In this document: positions 14,407-22,607 of the stretch, in pieces
How positions within the stretch are numbered: position 1 is the stretch's first letter
Layout of the letters: every line of letters starts with the position of its first letter
IMG/VR virus record: IMGVR_UViG_3300022188_000008
Span: 31,306 to 95,305 of that record
Length of the DNA stretch: 64,000 nt
Direction: 5' to 3' (one strand)
Source: a virus
Program-made: the position numbers and the translations under genes
The notes under the pieces: generated by a model
Told to the model about the DNA's origin: nothing
The model's input: only the letters and a program-made list of their open reading frames with translations
Database searches by the model: none

Positions 14407-15190
14407 CATGAGTACGTTAGTAGTAAAAACAATTGCAGATGGGGTTGATACCTTTAATAAAAAAAGAGCTGCTACAGGTATCTGCAACAGCTCCTTGACA
14501 AAAAAAGGTAGAAAAACCCTGGGAGAAAGACTGGTGAGGTCAGTACCGGACCCAGTTCGCCCTTCCCAGGTCGTCTGCAATCATACTAACATCTCTTATA
14601 TTAATTGTCAAGGAGTTTTTGCACAGGGTGGATGCGGTACTGTTGCCAAATCAGGGGTTGACCGGAGTTGGAGGATTTCCTCTAAAAGGGCGCTCCTGGG
14701 TTGGAATAAACCCGATAAACAGCCTATACGACGGATAATGCAATCCTTCAATTATAATTATAAGAGTAGTACGGTTACTGCTGAGACCGAAACAGCAGGA
14801 CAGAGCGCTTGGCCTTGCGATAATAGGCGGCTGATAAAGCGATACTCCTGTTTACCTGAAGTTTTCCTGCCTTTCTCTTCAGGGTTTGTCTTTTTGCTTC
14901 TGGAATCATCTCTTAGAGGTTGCATAAATGCAGCTTTTAAACAACTAAGAGATGTATACAATAAGAGTATAAATATAGATCATAATAAAATTATGATTTA
15001 TAAATTATGGGCATTGTCAATCGCTCTACTACTAACTACACAAAATGCCCATAAATGGATATACATCTACATTCTGTAGATGTATATGCTGACGCATTCT
15101 ATCTTATTGTATTATCCAGAGGTATAACGCCCGAAGTATACTCTTAGAATGAGGATACCTAATAATAGCCTATTATTAGGTATTTTATTA
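14407..15190 (+). ncRNA. Large ornate structured RNA (about 780 nt), class not assigned
   Basis: Between its own promoter and a terminator hairpin lies sequence dense in exact complementarities: 14432-14439/14574-14581 (8 bp), 14491-14500/14606-14615 (10), 14518-14524/14564-14570 (7), 14855-14861/14877-14883 (7), 14907-14916/14945-14954 (10), 14979-14986/14990-14997 (8), 15005-15015/15044-15054 (11), 15059-15071/15075-15087 (13), 14956-14965/15103-15112 (10). Loop-loop or pseudoknot pairs include 14541-14548/14635-14642 (8), 14448-14454/14476-14482 (7) and the H-type 14772-14775/14786-14789 with 14778-14783/14793-14798. Some pairs are mutually exclusive. A 223-codon frame exists in it but has no ribosome binding site and no protein-like composition. 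Size, phage setting and pseudoknot content recall GOLLD, ROOL and similar giant RNAs; I cannot confirm membership. Confidence 0.75.
15155..15190 (+). terminator. Terminator of the large RNA
   Basis: ATACCTAATAATA GCC TATTATTAGGTAT, a perfect 13-bp stem (15155-15183) followed by TTTATTATA. It lies just before the tandem promoters of the late operon. Confidence 0.65.
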
Positions 15191-15201
15191 TATTTGAGGG
15201 G

Positions 15202-15267
15202 TTGACAAAGTTCGAATTTATAGTATTAGGGATAATGATTGACAAGCATATAGAAATATAGTACTAT
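15202..15267 (+). promoter_or_regulatory. Tandem late-operon promoters
   Basis: Promoter A: TTGACA (15202-15207), 16-nt spacer ending TTTATAG, TATTAG (15224-15229). Promoter B: TTGACA (15239-15244), 17-nt spacer ending ATATAG, TACTAT (15262-15267). Both share the TATAGTA(T/C)-type core seen at 2537 and 8391. They sit 30-95 nt upstream of the first late gene. Confidence 0.7.
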
Positions 15268-15296
15268 TATTTCATAATAAGAAATGAGGTAAAATT

Positions 15297-15800
15297 ATGA
15301 ATTTTGATGTTGATATATATAAAGAAGAGAAAAAAGATAAATCCCTTCCTCAAGTAGTAAGGTTGGGAAAAGTTAAATTAATGCTAGATAAAGGACATTC
15401 TGTTGCAGAAATTGCTGAGAAATTAGGTATCAGCAAAACTACTGTATATAAAGATGTGCAGTTTTTAAAAAATATAGAAATAGGGGGTATTGATGAAGAA
15501 ACGAAAAATTTAAGAAGAATAGAGATAGACGAAGAAATACTAAATCAAATAAAAATAGGTAAAGAGATTATTGAGCTTCATATGTATAAAAAACCCCATG
15601 TTGTAGGGGATATTATGAAAGTTATTTGCAATCTGTTAGAGCTAAGAATGAAATTATGGAAAATGGATGCTCAAACAGTATTATCTGCTTCAGAAACAGT
15701 ACTTGATGGTGAAGAATTATTGCCTGAAGATGTTAAAGATCAGATAGGGGATATGCTAGTAAAACACCTAAGCAAAAAAGAGGTGAAAATAAGTGTCTAA
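15297..15800 (+). CDS. HTH protein, candidate small terminase or late regulator
   Basis: 167 residues. Residues 35-60 (MLDKGHSVAEIAEKLGISKTTVYKDVQFL) form a clear helix-turn-helix of the resolvase/sigma type. The C-terminal two thirds are helical with an acidic stretch. As the first gene of the late operon, upstream of terminase, it could be the DNA-recognition (small) terminase subunit or a late transcription regulator. Ribosome binding site GAGGT. Confidence 0.65.
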   Translation: MNFDVDIYKEEKKDKSLPQVVRLGKVKLMLDKGHSVAEIAEKLGISKTTVYKDVQFLKNIEIGGIDEETKNLRRIEIDEEILNQIKIGKEIIELHMYKKPHVVGDIMKVICNLLELRMKLWKMDAQTVLSASETVLDGEELLPEDVKDQIGDMLVKHLSKKEVKISV

Positions 15801-16329
15801 AAAATACAATATTATCTATGTAGATCCTCCTTGGCCTATAAAACTAATATCAAGAAAGGTGAGACCAAAGCAACTTGATATGCCTTATAGTGTTATGACA
15901 TATGAAGACATATGCAACTTACCTGTGCAGAATATTTGTGACAAAAACGAATGCCATTTATTTCTATGGACAACTCATAAGTGGCTGCCTAAAGCATTTT
16001 ATGTGATGGAATGTTGGGGTTTTAAGTATAATTGCATAATAACTTGGGACAAAACATATGGTTTTACACCATTTAGTTTTATGTGGAGTACAGAGTTTTT
16101 GTTATATGGACAATTGAAAGGGAAATGGAAAAGGCCAAGAGGGGTAGGCAAATTCAAAACATGTTATCAGCATAAGCCAATAGGACACAGCATAAAACCT
16201 CATCTTTTCAGGCAGGTTATTGTAGGATTTTGTGGTGATTTGCCACGTATCGAGCTTTTTGCTCGACAGAAAACACTAGGATGGGATGTGTGGGGGAACG
16301 AGGTAGAATCAGATATAGAGCTAATATGA
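15793..16329 (+). CDS. MT-A70-type adenine-N6 DNA methyltransferase
   Basis: 178 residues from GTG, overlapping the previous gene by 8 nt, with AAGAGGTGAAAATAA upstream. The catalytic DPPW motif lies at residues 10-13 (IIYVDPPWPIKL), followed by a DMPYSVMTYEDI segment and HLFLWTTHKWL, then PHLFRQVIVGFCGDLPRIELFARQ and WDVWGNE near the end. That is the usual order of MT-A70 proteins (SAM-binding Rossmann fold, DPPW). It is expected to methylate adenine in phage DNA and may protect against host restriction. Full length for the phage members of the family. Confidence 0.9.
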   Translation: MSKKYNIIYVDPPWPIKLISRKVRPKQLDMPYSVMTYEDICNLPVQNICDKNECHLFLWTTHKWLPKAFYVMECWGFKYNCIITWDKTYGFTPFSFMWSTEFLLYGQLKGKWKRPRGVGKFKTCYQHKPIGHSIKPHLFRQVIVGFCGDLPRIELFARQKTLGWDVWGNEVESDIELI

Positions 16330-16347
16330 GGAAGGAGGTGAAAGTAA

Positions 16348-16623
16348 GTGTCTGATATATTCAAGGATATACAGGATAAATGCAGATATTTTAATAACCT
16401 CGCAATTATTGATGCTTATATTCCTGAAGGAGAAGAGAAAAAGGAATATATTGTTATTTTATTGCATTTATTAAGCGAGAAATTACCTTCTTCAGAGCTT
16501 ATGGCAATATGTGAGGATGCTAAAATAGGAGCTGGGTGTTTGTATAATAGTATATTTTTTGAACATTTTGAAGTATTAAAAGAGGAGATATTTGGCGATG
16601 GGAGTATACAAGATACCTTATGA
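16348..16623 (+). CDS. Hypothetical protein
   Basis: 91 residues from GTG; AAGGAGGTGAAAGTAA upstream, a leader nearly identical to that of the methyltransferase. Mostly helical (YIVILLHLLSEKLPSSELMAICEDAK). Overlaps the next gene's ribosome binding site. Function unknown. Confidence 0.55.
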   Translation: MSDIFKDIQDKCRYFNNLAIIDAYIPEGEEKKEYIVILLHLLSEKLPSSELMAICEDAKIGAGCLYNSIFFEHFEVLKEEIFGDGSIQDTL

Positions 16624-16810
16624 AACATTAATAAAAGTTATAAACCCCGATATAAAACTAATAATAGATGCTATTCTTGAAAATAATGATAGTTTTGAGT
16701 TCAGTAGAGATCCAGTCACAAAGGATATTATTATAAGATGTAAAAATAAACCTAGGGATTCATCAATTTATGGCATTTGTTTTAAGGAGTTAAAGAGATA
16801 TTCAGTATAA
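16598..16810 (+). CDS. Hypothetical small protein
   Basis: 70 residues from MGVYKIPYETLIKVINP, set by AGAGGAG at the end of the previous gene, which it overlaps by 26 nt. Pattern FSRDPVTKDIIIRCKNKP looks like a beta hairpin. Unknown. Confidence 0.55.
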   Translation: MGVYKIPYETLIKVINPDIKLIIDAILENNDSFEFSRDPVTKDIIIRCKNKPRDSSIYGICFKELKRYSV

Positions 16811-16827
16811 AGAAAAAAGATAAAATT

Positions 16828-17082
16828 ATGAAAAATTATGAAAACAAACCTGAAGAGCTAAAAGACCTTGTTTTTTGTGAAGATTGTATGCATTTTCGTG
16901 TTAAACAAGATTATGTAGGTGCAGGGTTAGCCTATGAAACTGAAATATGTGAGGCAATTATAAAACTAAAACATAATCATAGAACATATTGGGAAGAATA
17001 TGGAGACCCAAAGGAAATAAATAAGGATAATAAATGCCCATATTTTGAACCTAAAAAACATAAAAAATGGAGGTTTAAATAA
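16828..17082 (+). CDS. Small zinc-binding protein
   Basis: 84 residues. CEDCMHF near residue 17, a third cysteine (EICEAI) and CPYFEPKK near the C-terminus form a plausible four-cysteine site with irregular spacing. Its TAA overlaps the ATG of the phosphoesterase gene (TAATG), so the two are translationally coupled. No strong ribosome binding site. Confidence 0.6.
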   Translation: MKNYENKPEELKDLVFCEDCMHFRVKQDYVGAGLAYETEICEAIIKLKHNHRTYWEEYGDPKEINKDNKCPYFEPKKHKKWRFK

Positions 17083-17915
17083 TGTTAACTTTTTACCATA
17101 ATATTGATTTAGATGGAAAATGTTCAGGATATGTTGTTAAAAGAGCACATCCTGATTGTAATTTATATGGAATAGACTACGGAGATGACTTTCCTTGGGA
17201 TATCGTTGAAAAACATAATACTATTGTTATGGTTGATTTCTCTCTTCAGCCATTTTCAGAAATGGAGAAATTAGCCAATAAATGCGAAAAACTTATATGG
17301 ATAGATCATCATAAATCAGCTATTGATGAATATTTGAAAACTACAATCACTACTGAGGGAATATTGAGGGATGGTATTGGTGCCTGTCAGCTCTGTTGGG
17401 AGTATTTCTTTCCTACAGAATCAGTTCCTTATTTTATTAAGCTATTAGCAGAATATGATGTCTGGTGGTTCAGGAATCCAGACACCCTTCCTTTTCAGTA
17501 TGGTCTTAGGTTAGAAAATACCAACCCTTATAATTTACCTCTTTGGGAGTCTCTTTTTGAACGGCCTATAGTGAGAGAAGTTATAAAGAGAGGTGAAACA
17601 GTATTGAGGTATGAAGAAATAATAAATGAAAGATATGTAAAATCCAGAGGATTTGAATTGGAATGGGAAGGATTGAAGTTTATTTGTTGTAATAAAGGAC
17701 TTACAAATTCAAAATTATTCGATTCTATCTGGGATACAACTAAATATGATGCGATGATGACTTTTTGCATGTTAGATCCAGAAAGAGGATGGACTGTATC
17801 TCTTTACTCAGATAAGTCTGATGTTGATGTTTCAAAGATAGCTAAAAAATATGGTGGTGGAGGACATAAAGGAGCAGCAGGTTTTCAATGCAAAACTCTA
17901 CCATTTGTACAATAA
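17082..17915 (+). CDS. DHH/DHHA1-family phosphoesterase
   Basis: 277 residues. HNIDLDGKCSGYVVKR (residues 6-21) is the first metal-binding motif (D.D), IVMVDFSL the second, WIDHHKSA (residues 73-80) the DHH motif, and GGGGHKGAAGF near the C-terminus the DHHA1 substrate-binding motif. All manganese ligands appear present. Relatives cleave short RNAs (nanoRNase), pAp or cyclic dinucleotides. In a phage this could recycle nucleotides or degrade a host signalling nucleotide; the sequence does not decide. It lies between the methyltransferase and terminase genes. Confidence 0.88.
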   Translation: MLTFYHNIDLDGKCSGYVVKRAHPDCNLYGIDYGDDFPWDIVEKHNTIVMVDFSLQPFSEMEKLANKCEKLIWIDHHKSAIDEYLKTTITTEGILRDGIGACQLCWEYFFPTESVPYFIKLLAEYDVWWFRNPDTLPFQYGLRLENTNPYNLPLWESLFERPIVREVIKRGETVLRYEEIINERYVKSRGFELEWEGLKFICCNKGLTNSKLFDSIWDTTKYDAMMTFCMLDPERGWTVSLYSDKSDVDVSKIAKKYGGGGHKGAAGFQCKTLPFVQ

Positions 17916-17925
17916 GAGGAAGTAT

Positions 17926-18483
17926 ATGGATATAGAACAAAAATATAAACTCCTAAAAAAACGATTCGGGGAGAAATATACAAACAGACTAATTAGAGCA
18001 TATGAAGGCAAGGAAACTATAACTTCTATAGCTAAGGACTATAATAAATCCAGACAGGCTGTTTCAGCAGTTATAATACGTTATTTAGGATATAAAAAAA
18101 GAGCTAATTCTCTTACTAGAGAAGAAAGAATAAACAGATTCATAGATCAAAAATTAAAAGTTTACCCCTCTCTTTGGGAGCAACTGCTTCTGTTAAAAGA
18201 TGTATTATTATCTATAGAAGAGGGAAAATTAAAAAAAGTAAAACAGGGAACAGCTTTTGTAGTTAAAGATAAGGAATTTCGTTTTAAATTTAGATCCAGT
18301 TTGAAAAACTTCAATTGGTTATCTTTATGGGTTACAAAGCCTGAATTAGCAGATTATTACATTATTACTACTTTTAAAGGAATCGCAATTAAATTCCTTT
18401 CCTTTAGAAATACATCCATGAATGCCAAAGAATTTAGTATGAATAAAGAAAGAATAATTAGATTATTGTATGAGGTTAAATGA
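17926..18483 (+). CDS. HTH-containing hypothetical protein
   Basis: 185 residues from MDIEQKYKLLKKRFGEKY, chosen because AAGAGGAAG precedes this ATG; an upstream in-frame extension would overlap the phosphoesterase heavily. Residues 25-55 (ETITSIAKDYNKSRQAVSAVIIRYLG) are a helix-turn-helix of the sigma-like or Trp-repressor type. C-terminal part unknown. Possibly a transcription factor or packaging-related DNA-binding protein. Confidence 0.65.
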   Translation: MDIEQKYKLLKKRFGEKYTNRLIRAYEGKETITSIAKDYNKSRQAVSAVIIRYLGYKKRANSLTREERINRFIDQKLKVYPSLWEQLLLLKDVLLSIEEGKLKKVKQGTAFVVKDKEFRFKFRSSLKNFNWLSLWVTKPELADYYIITTFKGIAIKFLSFRNTSMNAKEFSMNKERIIRLLYEVK

Positions 18484-18962
18484 CAGTAAAAAGACGTAAA
18501 GACAAAACTAATTTACTTGATTGTTTTAAGTTAAAAACTTGGGATAAGAAGTATTATTATCATGTTTTTGTATGGAAAGATTTAAATAGCCTTAGAGCTA
18601 ATTCTCTTGACTCAGAGGATGCTATTGCAGTTGTTAATCATGAACCTGAAATTTTTAGGATATACAAAGATAAGCCTGATGAGAAAATTATAAGACCTAA
18701 GCTAGGAGAAGTACATATAACTATCGAATACTTTGATGAAGGTGTTGTTGCTCATGAATTACTTCATGCAATGTTTAATAGGATTAGAACTATAAATAAT
18801 CCTACATATAAGCAATTAGAGGAACAAGAATATATAAAAGTTGGTGATACAGATTATATGTGTGAAGAAATAATATGTTATGAATTCAGTGATTGGTTTA
18901 TCAAGACTTATAGAAGGATTTTTGATTTGTGGAAAGAACATAAGGAGTATATAAATGATTAA
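18480..18962 (+). CDS. Putative zinc metallopeptidase (HExxH)
   Basis: 160 residues, start overlapping the previous stop (ATGA). Residues 92-100 read VVAHELLHAM, an HExxH zinc motif. About 34 residues later CEEIICYEFSDWF supplies a glutamate that could be the third ligand (gluzincin-like HExxH...EExxA layout, known from phage metallopeptidases). Substrate unknown. It overlaps the resolvase gene by 8 nt. Confidence 0.65.
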   Translation: MTVKRRKDKTNLLDCFKLKTWDKKYYYHVFVWKDLNSLRANSLDSEDAIAVVNHEPEIFRIYKDKPDEKIIRPKLGEVHITIEYFDEGVVAHELLHAMFNRIRTINNPTYKQLEEQEYIKVGDTDYMCEEIICYEFSDWFIKTYRRIFDLWKEHKEYIND

Positions 18963-19491
18963 ACAACGTATTATTGTTTGTGGCATCGACCCTGGTTTTG
19001 ATGGTGGTATTTCTGTAATATCTGAAACGCCAAGAAATAAACATAAAATAATTTATTCTTCTGTTATGCCTATTATCAAAGAGAAGAGCAGAAGGAAATT
19101 GGATTATCATAAATTAATTATGATTTTTAAAACATATTTACCAACTTTAACAGTTATAGAGAAAGCACAAACAATGCCTAAACAAGGTATAGCTTCTACA
19201 GGTAGATCTATGTATAATGCGGGGGTAATTCATGGTATTCTTTTAGGTCTTAGTCTTCCATTTATTAGAGTAAGACCACAAGAATGGAAAAAAGTTATGT
19301 TAAAAGGCACAAAGAAACAAAAAATAGATGCTATTGAAAAAGTTAGTTGCCTTTTTCCTGATTTATCATTAAAAAAATCCAAAAGAGCAAAAAAACCACA
19401 TGATGGGATTGCAGAGTCAGTCCTTATCGGGTTATATGGATTTACATGTTTAAATCAGGAAAGCCTAAATTATCACAACGAAAAATCCTAA
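18955..19491 (+). CDS. RuvC-like Holliday junction endonuclease
   Basis: 178 residues. RIIVCGIDPGFDGGISVIS at the N-terminus is the RuvC/RNase H-fold first aspartate motif. ILPTLTVIEKAQTMP is the second (Glu) motif, followed by GRSMYNAGVIHGILLGL and VRPQEWKK. The C-terminal KPHDGIAESVLIGLYG carries the last acidic residue with the D..A...A pattern. Such enzymes resolve branched DNA before packaging, which fits the location directly before terminase. Ribosome binding site AAGGAG. Confidence 0.88.
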   Translation: MIKQRIIVCGIDPGFDGGISVISETPRNKHKIIYSSVMPIIKEKSRRKLDYHKLIMIFKTYLPTLTVIEKAQTMPKQGIASTGRSMYNAGVIHGILLGLSLPFIRVRPQEWKKVMLKGTKKQKIDAIEKVSCLFPDLSLKKSKRAKKPHDGIAESVLIGLYGFTCLNQESLNYHNEKS

Positions 19492-20999
19492 GAGAGGTAT
19501 TCTCTTCAAGAATAGACTCTTTTGCAGCTACTATTTTACCTCATTATTTCACAATTCCTTTCTCACCTCTTCATTATTATCTTTTTAGTAACTTCAGAGA
19601 TAGGATAGGAACAAATGCACGAGAGGCAATAGCTGCCCCTCGTGGATTTGGCAAATCCACTGTTACTACACTTGCATGGCCTTTATGGATTATATGTGAG
19701 TCTGCACGAAGAAATAAAAATCTCTACCATTATATAGTTATCCTTTCAGACGTATTCTCTCAGGCTAGTGACTTCTTAGCAGATATAAAGAGGGAGTTGG
19801 AAACAAATGAAATGATCCAATACTTCTATCCTGAAGTATTTGGGAAAGGGCCTAAATGGAGGGATGAATTCATAATAACAAGAAATGATATTATGATTCG
19901 TGCTCTTGGTTCTATGGGTAAAGTTAGAGGTAGAAGATTTAAACAACACCGTGTTGGCTTAGTAATAGCTGATGATCTAGAAAATAGGAATGCTATTATA
20001 TCAGAAACATATAGAGAACATATAACTGATTGGTTTTCTAAAGATGTATTAAAAACTGGCGGCCCTAATCGACCTGTAGATATATTTGTTGTTGGTACGA
20101 TTTTACATCCTTTCAGTTTATTAAATAAACTTTTGACTACTCCAGAATTCTCTGCTTTTCATGGTAAGAAGTTCAAAGCTGTACTGTCTTTCGCTAAAAA
20201 TCAAGACTTGTGGGATGAATGGAAAACCATCTATCAAAATAGATTTGATAAAAGGAGAGAGAAAAATGCGTATATTTTCTATAAAAAGCATGAGGCTGAA
20301 ATGTTGTCGGGTGTTTCTCTCATGTGGCCTGAAGGTTCTTCATATTATGATTTAATGGTAGAGCTTATTGGAGAGGGCACTGCCTCCTTTTATTCTGAAA
20401 AACAGAACGAACCGTTTGACCCATCAACACTTCTCTTCCCTGAAAGTATATTTAGCTTTTATAATGAAGAAGATATTAAAGCTCTTATTGATGATAGTGA
20501 GATATATATTTATTTAGATCCTACTGTTAATAAGAATAAGAAATCAGACTATTATGCCCTTATAGTATTAATGAGACATATAGATTCTGGGTATATTTTT
20601 GTGCTTCATGCTGATGTTGAAAAGAAGCCCCCTTCTTATCAAAAAAGCGAATTAAAGAAGTATTCATTAAAATATTTAGATAAAATAAGGTATGTTGGAA
20701 TAGAGTCTAATGGCTTTCAAGCATTGATTACTGAAGACTTCAAACGAGAATTAAGAGAAGAAGGCATATATGTTCCTATTACTGCTGTTCAGAATAATTT
20801 ATCTAAAAAAGCACGTATCTCTAAGTTAGAACCATTGATAAAAGATGGTACTATTCGCTTTAATAAGAATCATTTGACTTTATATACACAACTACATCTA
20901 TATGGAATTGTAGGTAATGATGATGGCCCTGATGCTCTTGCAGGAGCAGTAGAATTGATAAATAAGAAAAGATTTAAGCTACTCACATACGGGGGATAA
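19446..20999 (+). CDS. terL: Terminase large subunit
   Basis: 517 residues. Walker A at residues 60-68 (APRGFGKST) and Walker B HRVGLVIADDLEN around residue 175 form the ATPase motor. The nuclease domain begins at EIYIYLDPTVNKNKKSDYYAL (first Asp near residue 358) and ends DGPDALAGAVELI, the usual last acidic motif. It pumps and cuts DNA at the portal. Ribosome binding site is poor and the start overlaps the resolvase gene by 46 nt, so coupling is likely. Confidence 0.93.
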   Translation: MFKSGKPKLSQRKILREVFSSRIDSFAATILPHYFTIPFSPLHYYLFSNFRDRIGTNAREAIAAPRGFGKSTVTTLAWPLWIICESARRNKNLYHYIVILSDVFSQASDFLADIKRELETNEMIQYFYPEVFGKGPKWRDEFIITRNDIMIRALGSMGKVRGRRFKQHRVGLVIADDLENRNAIISETYREHITDWFSKDVLKTGGPNRPVDIFVVGTILHPFSLLNKLLTTPEFSAFHGKKFKAVLSFAKNQDLWDEWKTIYQNRFDKRREKNAYIFYKKHEAEMLSGVSLMWPEGSSYYDLMVELIGEGTASFYSEKQNEPFDPSTLLFPESIFSFYNEEDIKALIDDSEIYIYLDPTVNKNKKSDYYALIVLMRHIDSGYIFVLHADVEKKPPSYQKSELKKYSLKYLDKIRYVGIESNGFQALITEDFKRELREEGIYVPITAVQNNLSKKARISKLEPLIKDGTIRFNKNHLTLYTQLHLYGIVGNDDGPDALAGAVELINKKRFKLLTYGG

Positions 21000-21004
21000 G
21001 GTCT

Positions 21005-22591
21005 GTGGCTATAACTGATAGGCAGCATCCTTTATATGAAGATCATAGTGAAGAATGGTTATTTTTTTTAGAAGCATATGAGGGAGGAAGTGAATATATA
21101 GGTAGTGATAACTTATTTACTCATCGCTTAGAATTAGATGATGATTTTGAGAATAGAAAGAAGAGGGCATATTATCTCAATTATTGTTCTGCAGTAATAG
21201 AAAGTTATACAAATTTCATATTTTCCAAGGAAATTATAAGACCCTCTAATGAGATATTTACACCTTTTTTGAGAAATGTAACAGGCTCTGGTGATGATAT
21301 TGATACTTTTATGCGAAAAGTATCTAATTATTCAGGAGCATGTGGATTTGTTTATGTTTTGTTTAATTTTCGTGATTTATCATTATTTCCTTCTTCAGAA
21401 GATAATAAAGTTCCCCTAAGTGTAGTAAAAGAGTATAATCTCTATCCTTATCTTACCATGCACACTCCTGCTGAAGTTGTAGATTTTTCTGTAGATACAC
21501 ATGGTAATTTTGATTGGATACTTCTTGAAGAGGATATTTATGAAGATTCTGACCCTACAGTTGATAGGGAAATAGTTACTGTAAGAAATCTTATTACACG
21601 TGATTATTGGGTGAAGTATGATAAGGAGACAGGAGAACAAATAGGGGAGAAGATAGATAATCCTTTTGGAATTGTGCCTGTTGTTCTAGTGAAAAATATG
21701 GGGGAATCTTATGAAGGATTAAGTCTTTCTACTATTAAGGATATAGCCTATGTGAATAGAGCTATATTTAATTGGTGTTCAAATATTGATGAAATGATAG
21801 AGAGGCAAACTTTCTCACAGTTAACCTGTCCTGATGATGGTTCTTTAGCAGAACAAGCTGAGGCTAAAAAACATACGGGTGAAGATCCATTAGTAAAAGT
21901 TGGGACTGCTGCTATTTTCACTTTTCCTGCAAATGCAGGCCATCCACCTAGATTTATTTCCCCAGATACTTCACAAATAGAAGTAATATGGGAAATGGTG
22001 CTTTCTCATATAAAACAGATATACATTATGGCAGGTCTTGCAGGTACTGCTGTAGATGTTTCTGCTTCTTCAGGGAGAGCAAAACAACAACAATTCTATT
22101 CTATAGAAGCAAATTTAACAGCAAAAGCTGCTAATCTTGAAAAGGCAGAAACAGAAATTCTGAAGATGTATTATGAAATCATGACAGGTAAACCTGTTTC
22201 TGATGAATCTATTTATCAAGTTACTTATCCTCGTTCTTTTGATGTTCTTAATTTTGTAGATTATCTGAAATATACATTTGATGTTATTTCTAAGAATATT
22301 TCTGAAAAACTAGTAAAATATTTAGCTAAAGAAGCAGCACTTAAATTACTGAAATCAGCACCTGATAAGATCAAAGAGGAGGTGATAGATGAGATAGATA
22401 ATAAAGATTCTGAAGAAATTGTGAAAAATGTGAGGGCTGGTAATGTAAAAATGACATTTGGACAAAGTGTTATAGGGTCATCAGATTATAAATCCCCCTC
22501 AGATAGAGCTTATAATGAAAAAGAGGAAGATTCTCTGAGTATAAAAAAAGATACTGGAGAGGGTAGACCTATTGTTAACAAACAAGAATGA
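21005..22591 (+). CDS. Portal protein
   Basis: 528 residues from GTG with GGGGGATAAGGTCT upstream. Order and content fit an SPP1 gp6-like portal: early YYLNYCSAVIESYTNFIFSKEI, central NPFGIVPVVLVKN and SLSTIKDIAYVNRAIFNWCS, then a helical part (AKQQQFYSIEANLTAKAANLEKAE) and a polar C-terminal tail. It forms the dodecameric ring through which DNA enters the capsid. Located right after terL, as usual. Confidence 0.88.
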   Translation: MAITDRQHPLYEDHSEEWLFFLEAYEGGSEYIGSDNLFTHRLELDDDFENRKKRAYYLNYCSAVIESYTNFIFSKEIIRPSNEIFTPFLRNVTGSGDDIDTFMRKVSNYSGACGFVYVLFNFRDLSLFPSSEDNKVPLSVVKEYNLYPYLTMHTPAEVVDFSVDTHGNFDWILLEEDIYEDSDPTVDREIVTVRNLITRDYWVKYDKETGEQIGEKIDNPFGIVPVVLVKNMGESYEGLSLSTIKDIAYVNRAIFNWCSNIDEMIERQTFSQLTCPDDGSLAEQAEAKKHTGEDPLVKVGTAAIFTFPANAGHPPRFISPDTSQIEVIWEMVLSHIKQIYIMAGLAGTAVDVSASSGRAKQQQFYSIEANLTAKAANLEKAETEILKMYYEIMTGKPVSDESIYQVTYPRSFDVLNFVDYLKYTFDVISKNISEKLVKYLAKEAALKLLKSAPDKIKEEVIDEIDNKDSEEIVKNVRAGNVKMTFGQSVIGSSDYKSPSDRAYNEKEEDSLSIKKDTGEGRPIVNKQE

Positions 22592-22607
22592 TATGGAGGA
22601 ATAAGAT

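Noticed and set aside
14408-15079. A 223-codon open frame across the structured region
   Set aside because: No ribosome binding site, protein-unlike composition, and the DNA is dominated by inverted repeats incompatible with ordinary codon use. Treated as noncoding RNA.
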